Shown piece by piece: positions 10,486-20,967 of a stretch of 64,000 nucleotides of DNA. The notes under the pieces were generated by a model that saw nothing but the letters and a program-made list of their open reading frames with translations, did no database searches and was not told the origin of the DNA. The stretch lies in contig OX453279.1 of assembly GCA_949710005.1 (NCBI GenBank), forward strand, positions 15,344,256-15,408,255, given 5' to 3'. This stretch comes from Ricordea florida (taxonomy: Eukaryota; Cnidaria; Anthozoa; Corallimorpharia; Ricordeidae). Position numbers and translations under genes: made by a program. Each line of letters starts with the position of its first letter. Position 1 is the stretch's first letter.

Positions 10486-13400
10486 ATGGCAGAGTTAGCC
10501 GGATTACCAATTCCCCATATGGATTGGTCCTCATTGGATGCCCCGCAAGCTCTCAGGAAATTCAAAGATCTCTGCCAGCTGTACTTCTCCGGCCCGTTAA
10601 AGGAGAAGAGCGAGGAAGAACAGATAAGTTTTTTGTTGATTTGGTCAGGCGACGAAGGCCGAGAACTAGCCTCCACGTGGACGCTAACAGCCGACGAAAA
10701 GAAGAAACTCAGCACATACTGGGCAAAATTCGAAAATTATGTGGCACCAAGAAGTAATTTCAGACTCGCACGTTACAAACTTCGCACCATAAAGCAAGAG
10801 CCAAGCGAAACAGTCGACACCTTCCTCAAGAAGGTCCGCATCATAGTAAGAGAATGTAAGTACACAAACCCTGACGAACACATCATTGATGCCTTAATCT
10901 TTGGATCAAATAACCCACGTGTGCAGTCAAAACTTCTTGAACATGATGACACTTTGACACTTGACAGAGCAACAAATATTGCAAGAACCCAAGAGGCTAC
11001 AAGTAACCAGTTACAGGACATAAGAGGCATTCAAACTACAACAGTCAATACCCTCAGGCACAGTCCACACACACGACAACCTTCAATACAGGAAAACCAA
11101 ACTAAAAGGGAAAGGTGTGGAAATTGTGGAAATCTTCATGACCTAACTCGGAGATCTTTGTGCCCAGCATATGGAACTAAGTGTGAAGCTTGTGGCAAAT
11201 ACAACCACTGGAAGGCTGTATGCCGTTCTCGCCCCGGAATAAGGCCACAAGGCCATGAGCAACCCAAAGACCGGCGGCAAGCGAAAAGGGAAAACATTCA
11301 TGCCATCGACACAGCTGACCAAAGCACTGAAATTCCACCACCAGGGAACACTGACACACCGCACATGCTGAACACCCAACAACTTTATTTCCACTCCCTA
11401 TACATAAACAGTGTCTCTGAGAATGATACACAAGCTTTAATACAGTTTCAAGTAGACTCGGGTCAAGCTATAGCATCCCTACTATGCAAAATCGATACTG
11501 GAGCAGAGGGGAATGTCATACCCGTAGACGTATACAAACGCCTGTGCCCACAGTCAAGCTACAGCCCAGAGGGTGTGCCGCTTGGACTAACTCCTTCTAA
11601 TACAACGATTACTGCCTTCGGTGGTCACACCATACCGCACTATGGCATCTGTGAGCTCACCTTGTCACACCACGGCCACTCCAAATCGTATGCATTCCAT
11701 GTAGTGAACACTGTAGGCCCAACAATTCTGGGTTTCCCAACCTGTTGTGATATGAAGCTCGTCACCCTCAACCATGGTATCTCCACTACACAAGCTGAAC
11801 CAGCGCCAATGCCAAATCTACAAGGTAATGCAGATGCAAAGTCCGAACTTCTTCGTCAGTATCAGGATTGCTTCCAGGGAATTGGATGCTTCCAGGGAGA
11901 GTTTTGCATCACCCTAGATCCCACGGTTCCACCGGTCATTCACCCACCACGACGTGTACCTGAAGCACTACGTGCGCCTCTTAAGAGAGAACTTGATGCA
12001 CTTATCGAGCAAGGCATCATAGCGAAGGTAGATGAGCCCACCGACTGGGTGAACTCATTACTTTGTGTAACCAAGCCCAATGGTACGCTTCGGCTCTGCT
12101 TAGACCCAAAAGATCTCAATCGTGCCATCAAGCACCCGCATCACTGCACCCCAACATTAGACGATGTACTTCCAAAGTTGAACGGAGCCAAATACTTCAG
12201 CATCGTTGACGCCCGGAGTGGATATTGGAACATCACACTCGATAACGCCAGCTCCTTGTACACAACCTTCAACTCACCTCATGGCAGATATAGATTCCTA
12301 CGGCTTCCCTTCGGTCTGACATGCGCCCAGGACATCTTTCAGAAGAAAGTTGATGAAACCTTTGGAGATCTCCCTGGTGTGACCGGCATTGCTGATGACA
12401 TAATCATCTCTGGTTGTGATCTCGCCGACCACGATGCAAACCTGAAAGCAGTCATGGAACGTGCTCGTGAAACCGGTCTCCGTTTCAATGCAGACAAATG
12501 CAAGATAAGATGTACAGAAATACCATTCTTTGGCCACATCATCAGCTCAAGCGGCCTCAGACCAGACCCACAGAAGGTGGAAGCTATCAGCAGCATGGAC
12601 CCCTCCATGAGTCTTGCTGATTTACAAACCTTTCCTGGCATGACACAGTTTCTCAGCCGTTATCTGCCCAACCTAGCATCACACTCAGCCACCCTTTGGG
12701 ACCTCACCAAGAGAAGCAGCGAGTTTCAGTGGCAGCCCCAGCACCAGCAAGCAGTAGACAAGATTAAGAAAGCCATTACATCAGCCAATTCATTACAATA
12801 CTTTGACGGCACAAAGCCAGTGATCATCCAAGTTGATGCATCCTCGCGTGGCCTTGGTGCAACCTTGCTCCAAGACAAGGGCCCCATTGAATATAGAAGC
12901 AAGCTCTTGACAGAGACAGAATCACGATATTCAAACATCGAGAGAGAAATGCTGGCTGTAGTACATGGTCTTGAGAAGTTCCACTACTACGTATATGGAA
13001 GATGCGTCACTGTCGAGACAGACCACAAGCCGTTAGAGGCAATTTTCAAGAAACACCTCGCGACAGCCCCACCACGTATTGCAAGAATGATGCTGAGGGT
13101 TCAGAAATATGATGCCGACATCAAGTATGTTCAGGGAAAGAAAATCCCACTGGCTGATGCATTGTCCAGGATCAGCCCCTGCCCTGGTGACACAATTGAA
13201 GGGCTGGATGTGTCTGTCCATGAACTGCACATCCACTTGAATGCAAGTCCAACAAGAATTGCACAGATTAAGGAAGAAACAGCCAAGGATGAAAAGCTTC
13301 TCTCACTTCGTTCAATTATCACCGAAGGATGGCCTGACACAAGATCAGGTTGCCCAGTACACCTTCATGCATTCTGGAATTATCGCGACGAACTAACAGT

Positions 13401-14592
13401 TGCAGATGGAGTAATCCTGAAGGGTACACGCATTCTTATTCCGAACAGCCTACAGGCAGATGTATTGCAGCAACTACACTATGCACACCAAGGAGCAGAA
13501 AAATGCAAGCTCCGTGCCAAGGGTTCTGTGTTCTGGGTCAACATAAACCGCGATATAGAGGAGATGGTCAAATCCTGCGCTCCGTGTCAGCATAATCGAA
13601 ACATAAAGGAGCCCCTCATGCCTCATGACATTCCACAGAAACCCTGGCACACACTTGGATGTGACATATTCTTTTGGGACAACTCACCTTACTTGCTGTT
13701 ATCTGATTATTACAGCAAGTTTCCGCTCATGCGGAAATTGAACAACATCCGGTCAGACACTACAATAGCACATCTGAAATCCATATTCGAAGAACACGGG
13801 ATCCCAGATAAACTTGTCACTGGCAATGACACCCAGTTTACTTCTGCCTTATTCCAAGAGTTCTCCAGCACATATGGTTTCATCCACGTGACAACTAGTC
13901 CATACTATCCGCAAGCCAATGGTTTCATCGAGAGAACTGTACAGACTGTGAAGAACCTCCTCCAGAAATGCAAAGAATCCGGTGCAGATCCTCATCTGGC
14001 CATGTTATGCCTCCGCAGCACCCCACTTAACCGCAACATCGCATCACCGGCAGAGCTCCTGAACTCCAGAGTATACCAAGCCAACCTCCCTTCCATATCC
14101 AAACCTGGCCTGTTATTATCTGCAGATGGAGAGGTAAACACTAAGCTCCAAGCACGACAAGATCAGCACAAATCACAATACGACAAGTCTTCCAAGCCCC
14201 TTCCCGCCATACACCCTGATAACCCAGTACGTGTACTTAACCCACATGACCACAAGTGGGAACCTGGCATTGTCAACTGTAGCACGCAGGCTCCTCGCTC
14301 ATACATGGTCACCATGGCAAATGGCAGTACCCTCAGGCGAAACCGCAGTCATATTCGACCAACAGGAGAGAATATTTACATCCAAAACAACATCCCCAGA
14401 GATGAACCACTAACACCCCTGAATGCCGGCGTCTGCAGCACCATACCCAGCACCACAAGTGACAACTGTGAACAGACCACACTTGCCTCTGATGCACCTG
14501 CCCACACACCAAAGTTGAGATGTCCAACTCCAGAAGCTCCGCTCCGCCGATCCTCAAGACTAGTCAAGCCTCCTGACAGATTGGATTTATAG
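10486..14592 (+). CDS. Ty3/gypsy Gag-Pol polyprotein, 1368 aa, single open frame
   Basis: Starts at ATG 10486 and is open throughout. Gag covers about residues 1-210, with two zinc knuckles at about 211-246 (CGNCGNLHDL, CEACGKYNHW). The aspartic protease motif DTGA is at about 337. Reverse transcriptase runs about 480-660 with FSIVDARSGYW and active site IADD near 635. RNase H begins near residue 783 (VDASSRGLGATLL). The integrase has a zinc-binding N-terminus near 998 and the core at about 1060-1180. In the core the usual second catalytic Asp is replaced: the sequence reads VTGNDTQF, with Gly where Asp is expected. The Glu in GFIERTVQ remains. The polyprotein would otherwise look intact. It copies element RNA into DNA and integrates it. 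Confidence 0.96.
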   Translation: MAELAGLPIPHMDWSSLDAPQALRKFKDLCQLYFSGPLKEKSEEEQISFLLIWSGDEGRELASTWTLTADEKKKLSTYWAKFENYVAPRSNFRLARYKLRTIKQEPSETVDTFLKKVRIIVRECKYTNPDEHIIDALIFGSNNPRVQSKLLEHDDTLTLDRATNIARTQEATSNQLQDIRGIQTTTVNTLRHSPHTRQPSIQENQTKRERCGNCGNLHDLTRRSLCPAYGTKCEACGKYNHWKAVCRSRPGIRPQGHEQPKDRRQAKRENIHAIDTADQSTEIPPPGNTDTPHMLNTQQLYFHSLYINSVSENDTQALIQFQVDSGQAIASLLCKIDTGAEGNVIPVDVYKRLCPQSSYSPEGVPLGLTPSNTTITAFGGHTIPHYGICELTLSHHGHSKSYAFHVVNTVGPTILGFPTCCDMKLVTLNHGISTTQAEPAPMPNLQGNADAKSELLRQYQDCFQGIGCFQGEFCITLDPTVPPVIHPPRRVPEALRAPLKRELDALIEQGIIAKVDEPTDWVNSLLCVTKPNGTLRLCLDPKDLNRAIKHPHHCTPTLDDVLPKLNGAKYFSIVDARSGYWNITLDNASSLYTTFNSPHGRYRFLRLPFGLTCAQDIFQKKVDETFGDLPGVTGIADDIIISGCDLADHDANLKAVMERARETGLRFNADKCKIRCTEIPFFGHIISSSGLRPDPQKVEAISSMDPSMSLADLQTFPGMTQFLSRYLPNLASHSATLWDLTKRSSEFQWQPQHQQAVDKIKKAITSANSLQYFDGTKPVIIQVDASSRGLGATLLQDKGPIEYRSKLLTETESRYSNIEREMLAVVHGLEKFHYYVYGRCVTVETDHKPLEAIFKKHLATAPPRIARMMLRVQKYDADIKYVQGKKIPLADALSRISPCPGDTIEGLDVSVHELHIHLNASPTRIAQIKEETAKDEKLLSLRSIITEGWPDTRSGCPVHLHAFWNYRDELTVADGVILKGTRILIPNSLQADVLQQLHYAHQGAEKCKLRAKGSVFWVNINRDIEEMVKSCAPCQHNRNIKEPLMPHDIPQKPWHTLGCDIFFWDNSPYLLLSDYYSKFPLMRKLNNIRSDTTIAHLKSIFEEHGIPDKLVTGNDTQFTSALFQEFSSTYGFIHVTTSPYYPQANGFIERTVQTVKNLLQKCKESGADPHLAMLCLRSTPLNRNIASPAELLNSRVYQANLPSISKPGLLLSADGEVNTKLQARQDQHKSQYDKSSKPLPAIHPDNPVRVLNPHDHKWEPGIVNCSTQAPRSYMVTMANGSTLRRNRSHIRPTGENIYIQNNIPRDEPLTPLNAGVCSTIPSTTSDNCEQTTLASDAPAHTPKLRCPTPEAPLRRSSRLVKPPDRLDL

Positions 14593-14752
14593 ATTGAACA
14601 TTGTCTCATCGTGTTGTTGTTTCGGTTGTTAATTTCTTTCAAGGTCACTTGTTGTATGTGACCTTCATGTTCCATAACATTTTTTTTTATTTTGTTTTCT
14701 TATTATTTAGTTCTCTGTTGCGAGTTCATAGCTCCTTTTAGTAGGAGGGGGA

Positions 14753-14898
14753 TGTCATAGTTTACATGCGGTGTATACATGTGCGCATGCGCAAGAGAAT
14801 ATCTGTATAAACAGCACTCGCTCGCTTGAATAAAAAATGTTGTGTTTATCACCGTGAATCTCGTCGATTCTAATCCATCCGGACTCGATACCACAACA
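14753..14898 (+). repeat. Gypsy 3' LTR
   Basis: 146 bp, same termini as the 5' LTR, preceded by a polypurine tract and followed by CATTT. Confidence 0.96.
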
Positions 14899-14931
14899 CA
14901 TTTCATAAAAAAAGACTAACTTATTTGTTTA

Positions 14932-17153
14932 CTAGAAATACGACTCTCGCAAAAACCTCGCGAAGCTAGTTTTTGAAAAGGTCACAATACTTTTATATTT
15001 TATTTTATATTTCATTTTTTTATATCAGCGTAATCCCTATTATTTAATTTGTTATGCTGTGTTTGGTACACAATTAGTGACACCTGGTGCAAATTACATG
15101 ATCAGTATACTGCTCAGCACAGGGCTTAAAAATTGACCTTCATTTAGCTCTTTCACTGCCACTGAGGTTGCACCAGAGGGAATAGAAGTAAAATTATTTG
15201 TTTTCTTGACAGGGGATACAGAGTCAATGAAGTATCACAATAATATTCAGTTAACACAAATTGAAAATGATTGTAAATCTTTTGAAGGTGAAATCTTGAA
15301 TGCTTGTGTTTACCACGGTCTAAAAACCTGTTTTTTTTAGTTGTATTTTCTTAGTCTTTATTGTGTTGTCTTCTTTGTTGTACATCACTTTTAAACACAA
15401 TATGTTCTTCCACCGAGGATGAGTTGAATGCTCCAACTATTTTTTGTTTATGTTTTTTTCTAATAATTGCATGAGATTCATTGTAAGAAGAATCTTTTGA
15501 TTAGATATTTTATTGTCTACTGCAGTCATTATTTCATTCCTAGGTAACCAAAATTGAGAGCATTATGAATAGTGCATGTTACAATTTGTGTACTCTCTTC
15601 AGTTGCAATGTTACCCCAAGTGGTAGATAGAAAAATTCCTCTTCCCTCAAAAGAGATGCCATATCAACAGAAGTGTGAGATACAATGTCATTACATAAAA
15701 AATGGGGGTAAAACAGTTGGATTCTACAATAACTTTGAATAAAGGTTTGGTAATAGTGAGTGCCAACTGTATAGTATGTCTATAGTATAGGAATATGTAT
15801 GTATATAGTATAGTATAGTATCATTATTGAAAGCATAGGGCATTTAGGAAACTTGAAACACTTGTTACTACATACAGCACACTTGCAATGAATATATGAG
15901 AAAGATCATAAACATTATGGCATTAAAAAATTTATTTTCTTCTTTATAAAGTTTTTCCAGTGTAAAAGGTTAATTGCATGTTGTGGTTGTTATGAAATAT
16001 TGATATTTGACATCATAAAAATAAAGTAAACAGCAGAAAGTAACAAAGTTAATATGTTATCTCTAACTTTTCAAATTAAGGCTTGAATTAACATTTCATT
16101 TGTGGAATAAGGGCAGGGGTTCTAGATAGCAATATTATCAGTGGGGGGGGGGGGGTCATTGAACTCTAAGGTAAAACTGACCCTTTGTGAAAAGGCTATG
16201 AAACTTGTTTTCTCTACGCAATATTATTGAAGCCTTTCAATCAGAGAATACATACATATATATATGGCAAAGAGAAATACTACTCAGAATTCAGTAATCA
16301 CATTTGCTTTATTTTGAAATGATCTTATTGATCACTGATAATATTGCAGAACCAGTACTTTATAGTGACACAGGGTATATATTCTGTTGAAAATGTTTAA
16401 CATAACTGCTAGATCAAGAAAATTTACAATATTTTCACTGTTGCAATGATATCAGATCACATCGTTGTAAATGATTGTTATAACAACTGCAACTCTCTGT
16501 GTTGGGAATTTCTTCAAAATGGAAACGCTATCGTTTTATTATGAAAAATACCTACTTACATTCTCTTGTAATCTGTTGGTCGTCTTCCGAATCCGTTTTT
16601 AGACTAATAGAATTATTTTCCAGAGACATCTCCAATCGTTGAAGTTCGTTCTACTCGGTTTCCCTTCTAAGCCGTTTTGCTAAATTTAGTACGCTAATAT
16701 ATTTCGTTATGTAATCGTTCACTCATGTTCTGTATTTCTATCAATAACACATTCAAATTCCAAACTAACTTGGTTGAATTCCTGGTCCTTTTCCCTGCTG
16801 TTTCGTTTGCCTTTTTCTAGAGCGAGCAGTTTTTGTCTTTGCTGCGATGACGGATGTCTGTCGTTATTCTCCCCGCTGTCGTTTCTCTATCCCTGCTTTG
16901 AGTCGTGCTTTCCTTGTGTTGATTTTCACGGTATTCGAACTTACTCGGCGACGATCTCGAGCTAATCTTTCTTGAATATCTCGGAGATCATCTTGCTGGG
17001 ATGTACTTCCAGGACGAGTGAAATCGGTTTCCACAAAATTTACGTTTCTTTCAAAAAGGCATCACGGAATTCGAAATGGCGGTTCAGCAGTTCTCAAGTG
17101 CGCTACTATTGCCAGGTAACCTGGCCTGCGAACGGACACCTTTAAAATATAGA
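14932..17153 (-). mobile_element. Helitron-like repeat unit A (2.2 kb, internally deleted)
   Basis: First of six related units. Read on the minus strand a unit begins TCTATATTTTAAAGG and ends TTTCTAG followed by T, in AT-rich surroundings. A TC start and a CTAG end without target duplication fit Helitrons, but no Rep/helicase is present, so the assignment is tentative. Relative to unit B this copy lacks about 0.6 kb: the break is near 15780-15830. It interrupts the left arm of the TTAA element just after the gypsy insertion. Confidence 0.55.
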
Positions 17154-17176
17154 TATATATATATATATATACATAT
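17154..17176. repeat. (TA)n run between repeat units
   Basis: Alternating TA sequence linking unit A to a GC-rich 110-bp repeat. Confidence 0.9.
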
Positions 17177-17287
17177 ATAAAAACTCTCGGCTCGATTTAC
17201 TCGGGCTTGCGAGCCACGTGGTCTGACCGAAAGCGACACGATTAGTAACCTCGCTACGCTCGGCCTTCGGCCTCGCTTCGCGAGGAA
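17177..17287. repeat. GC-rich 110-bp repeat, copy 1
   Basis: Runs from AAAACTCTCGGCTCGATT to CTTCGCGAGGAA. It contains a strong hairpin: CCTCGC pairs with GCGAGG and GGCC TTC GGCC forms the inner stem. Three more copies are at 20313-20422, 26087-26196 and 26216-26326, each next to a TA run. Confidence 0.85.
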
Positions 17288-19203
17288 CTAGAAATACGAC
17301 TCCCGCAAAAACCTCGCGAAGCTAGTTTTTGAAGAAGTCACAATGCTTTCATATTTTATTCTTTATTTTTTTTTATATTATATATTTTATTTTTTATATT
17401 AGCGTAATCCCCATTATTTTATTTCTTATGCTGTGTTTGGTACACAATTAGTGACACCTGGTGCAAATTACATGATCAGTATACCGCTCAACACAGTGCT
17501 TAAAAATTGACCTTCATTTAGCTCTTTCACTGCCACTGAGATTGCACCAGAGGGAATAGACGTAAAATTTTTTATTATCTTGACAGGGAATACAGAGTCG
17601 ATGAAGTATCACAATAATATTCACTTAACACAAATTGAAAATGATTGTAAATCTTTTGCAGGTGAAATCTTGAAGAGTTGATATGAATGCTTGTGTTTAC
17701 CACGGTGTAAAAACCTGTGTTTTTTTTCTTTAGTTTTATTTTCTTAGTCTCTACTGCTTTGTCTTCTTTGTTGTACATCACTTTTGAACACAATATGTTC
17801 TTACACAGAGGATGAGCTGAACGCTCCAATTATTTTTTGTTTATGTTTTTTTGGTTATAATTGCATGAGATTCATTGTAAGAAGAATCTTCTGATTAGAT
17901 ATTTTATTGTCTACTGCAGTCATTATTTCATTCCCGGGTAACCACAATTGAGAGCATTATGAATAGTGCATGTTTTAATGTGTGTACTCTTTCCAGTTGC
18001 AATGGTACCCCCAGTGGTAGATAGAAAAATTCCTCTTCCCTCAAAAGAGATGCCATATCAACAAGTTGGGGGTAAAACAATTGGATTCTACAAAAGCTTT
18101 GAATAAAGGTTTGGTAATAGTGAGTGCCCACTGTATAGTATGTGGTTGTGCTATTTTTAGGTCATATCATAAAAACAATACATGTAAGAAAGAGTTATTG
18201 AAATCTTAATATGTTCAAAAAGATTGCTGCACTACGTACTCCTGTAAAAAAATAATGTGAAATCAACATCAATCAGTCAAAAGTATATACCACATGAAAG
18301 TTTAATTGTGCTGTTACAGAAACAGGCAAAATATCCATACCCAACCATAGAATAGTATGTTATTTTGAATATATGAAAATTTCTATTATAAAAACTGCAG
18401 AAGAAAGATTTAATATAAGGACGGTATTTCATCGAAAAAGTCATGGCAGCCAGAGGTATTGAACTGTAACCAATGACATATAGTAACGAGAAGAACTATC
18501 ATTATATTATTATCATTATTATTATCATTACTATTATTATTACTGGTATTGATATTATTATTTTTATATTTTTTATGTTAAACATAATATATTTTTATGG
18601 GGTGGGATTCATGTCTTAATCTTGGTAAAGTTATTGTTACTCTACTACTAAAAGCAATACAAAAATCTTCTTAATAGGCTTTCCATCAGAGGTGGTAGTA
18701 ATCAAAACAGCTCCAAACAATACCATTTCTTCTAAAAGGCTTAGAATCTAGTGCAGTCATTTGTCTATAAAGTTTGTGTGGAAAATCATTATTGAAAGCA
18801 TAGGGCATTTAGGAAACTTGAAACACTTGTTACTACATACAGCACACTTGCAATGAATATATGAGAAAGATCATAAACATTTTGGCATTACAAAATTTAT
18901 TTTCTTCTTTATAAAGTTTTTCCAATGTAAAAGGTTAATTGCATGTTGTGGTTGTTATGAAATATTGATATTTGACATAAAAATAAAGTAAACGGCAGAA
19001 AGTAACAAAGTTAATATGTTATGTCTAACTTTGCAAATTAAGGCTTGAATTAACATTTCATTTGTGAAAAAAGGGCAGGGGTTCTAGATAGCAATATTAT
19101 CAGGGGGGGGGGGTCATTGCACTCTAAGGTAAAACTGACCCATTGTGAAAAGGCTATGAAACTTGTCTCTACACAACATTATTGAAACCTTTCAATCAGA
19201 GAA

Positions 19204-19258
<55 letters not shown>

Positions 19259-20135
19259 CAAAGAGAAATACTACTCAGAATTCAGTAATCACATTTGCTT
19301 TATTTTAAAATGATCACATTGATCACTGATAATATTGCAGAACCAGTACTTTATAGTGACACAGGGTATACATTCTGTTGAAAATGTTTAACATAACTGC
19401 TAGATCAAGAAAATTTACAATATTTTCACTGTTGCAATGATATCAGATCACATCGTTATAAATGATTGCTATAACAACTGCAACTCTCTGTGTTGGAAAT
19501 TACTTCAAACTGGAAACGCTATCGTTTTATTATGAAAAATACCTATTTACATTCTCTTGTAATCTGTTGGTCGTCTTCCGATTCCGGTTTTAGACTAATA
19601 GAATTATTTTCCAGAGACATCTCCAATCGTTGAAGTCGTTCTTACTCGGTGTCCCTTCTAAGTCGTTTTGCTAAATGTAGTACACCAATATATTTCGTTA
19701 TGTAATCGTTCACTCATGTCCTGTATTTCTATCAATAACACATTCAAATTCAAAACTAACTTGATTGAATTCCTGGTCATTTTCCCTGCTGTTTCGTTTG
19801 CCTTTTTCTGGAGCGAGCAGTTGTTGTCTTGGCTGCGATTTCTGTTGTTATTCTCCCTGCTGTCGTTTCTCTATCCCTGCTTTGAGTCGTGCTTTCCTCG
19901 TGTTGATTTTCACGGTATTCGAACTTACTCGGCGACGATCTCGTGCTAATATTTCTTGAATATCTTGGAGATCACCTTGCTGGGATGTACTTCCAGGACG
20001 AGTGAAATCGGTTTCCACAAAATTTACATTACTTTCAAAAAGGCATCACCGAATAATGGCGGAAATTCAGCGTTCTCAAGTGCGTTACTATTGCCAGGTA
20101 ACCTGGCCTGCGAACGGACACCTTTAAAATATAGA
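17288..20135 (-). mobile_element. Helitron-like repeat unit B (2.85 kb, full-length form)
   Basis: Plus-strand start CTAGAAATACGACTCCCG and end TTTAAAATATAGA. This and unit F (52180 on) are nearly identical over their shared length, including identical chance frames such as 17575-17829 and 52467-52721. It holds a variable G-run near 19103 and a TA run near 19200-19257. On the minus strand, near 19780-20010, it keeps the relic of the Arg/Lys-rich reading frame best seen in unit E. Confidence 0.6.
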
Positions 20136-20275
20136 TATATATAAACATATATATATAAATATATATATATGTATAACACTTTTATATATATATATAATAT
20201 TATATATTATTATATATATTATATATTATAATTTTATATATATATATATATATGTTTATAAATATATATATATGT

Positions 20276-20306
<31 letters not shown>

Positions 20307-20312
20307 CATATA
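20136..20312. repeat. TA-rich satellite-like stretch
   Basis: About 175 bp of almost pure TA and ATATAT variants between unit B and GC-rich repeat copy 2. Confidence 0.9.
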
Positions 20313-20422
20313 TAAAAACTCTCGGCTCGATTAACTCGGGCTTGCGAGCCACGTGGTCTGACCGGAACCGACACGATTAGTAACCTCGCTACGCTCGGCC
20401 TTCGGCCTCGCTTCGCGAGGAA
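20313..20422. repeat. GC-rich 110-bp repeat, copy 2
   Basis: Same sequence and hairpin as copy 1, joined directly to inner inverted-repeat sequence of the TTAA element at 20422. Confidence 0.85.
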
Positions 20423-20606
20423 TTATTTAGTTATTTCTTTTAAGGTAGTCACCTGCAAAACATCGCACAATTGTCAATGAATAAAGAAGGACTGTGCAAT
20501 CAAAACTAACAGAATCTCCTGGAGCACACAAGCCATCTCCGTTTAAATTTTCATTAACAAAAACATCTTCAATTCAGAATTTCCCGCTGTATCACAGATC
20601 CAAATC
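20422..20606 (+). repeat. Left inverted repeat of the TTAA element, inner part
   Basis: Reverse complement of 26679-26864 with near identity. It shows that 8988-10218, 14904-14938 and this block are parts of one arm split by later insertions. About 130 bp of the right arm (26865-27015) has no left counterpart. Confidence 0.85.
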
Positions 20607-20967
20607 GTAACTAACTTGTACTTTATTAGGCCATCCCCATAAAATGTTTCGTTTCCCTCGGAGGTGGAGGTGTAGGTGGAGGTTCTTCCCTGAATAGGGG
20701 GGCCAATCGTACCCATGCCGGAGCCCTCAAGCCCCTTTCCCGGGTCATTCTTCTTCCGACATCCCTTGAGTTAAGGAAAGGAAAGAAAGAAGAAGAAACC
20801 ACGCAAGAGTCATGAGAGCTTTGGTGATATCTTTCAATGACCCTTGTGTTTGACAAAAGTGTTTGACACCAGTTGAAGAGGGCCCATGTAGAGTACCTCT
20901 TCGGGTGTGTGGCAAATCTCTACCACGCACTGCTCCATTTTCGTAAGGAAAGGGACGGATCATTAAA
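20607..20967. other. Interior of TTAA element, unassigned
   Basis: GC-richer than the surroundings. A minus-strand open frame at 20745-20963 (PFPYENGAVRGRDLPHTRRG...) could be a fragment of the element's own gene, but I do not recognise it and it has no ATG context worth trusting. Confidence 0.3.

Larger units (their letters stand above)
10219..14898 (+). mobile_element. Complete Ty3/gypsy LTR retrotransposon
   Basis: 4680 bp with 146-bp LTRs at 10219-10364 and 14753-14898 (TGTCATAG...CACAACA), flanked by the duplication CATTT (10214-10218, 14899-14903). A primer-binding-site-like TGGTGTCAGGAGTGGG follows the 5' LTR directly at 10365, and a purine tract (GTAGGAGGGGGA) ends at 14752. One uninterrupted Gag-Pol ORF lies between. 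It inserted into the left arm of the TTAA element; the arm's matching sequence resumes right after the second CATTT. Confidence 0.97.

Noticed and set aside
17575..17829. 84-codon frame repeated exactly at 52467-52721
   Set aside because: Its conservation follows from units B and F being almost identical DNA; units A, D and E disrupt it.
19668..19949. Phe/Leu/Ser-rich plus-strand frame in several repeat units
   Set aside because: It is antisense to the more plausible Arg/Lys-rich coiled-coil frame on the minus strand.
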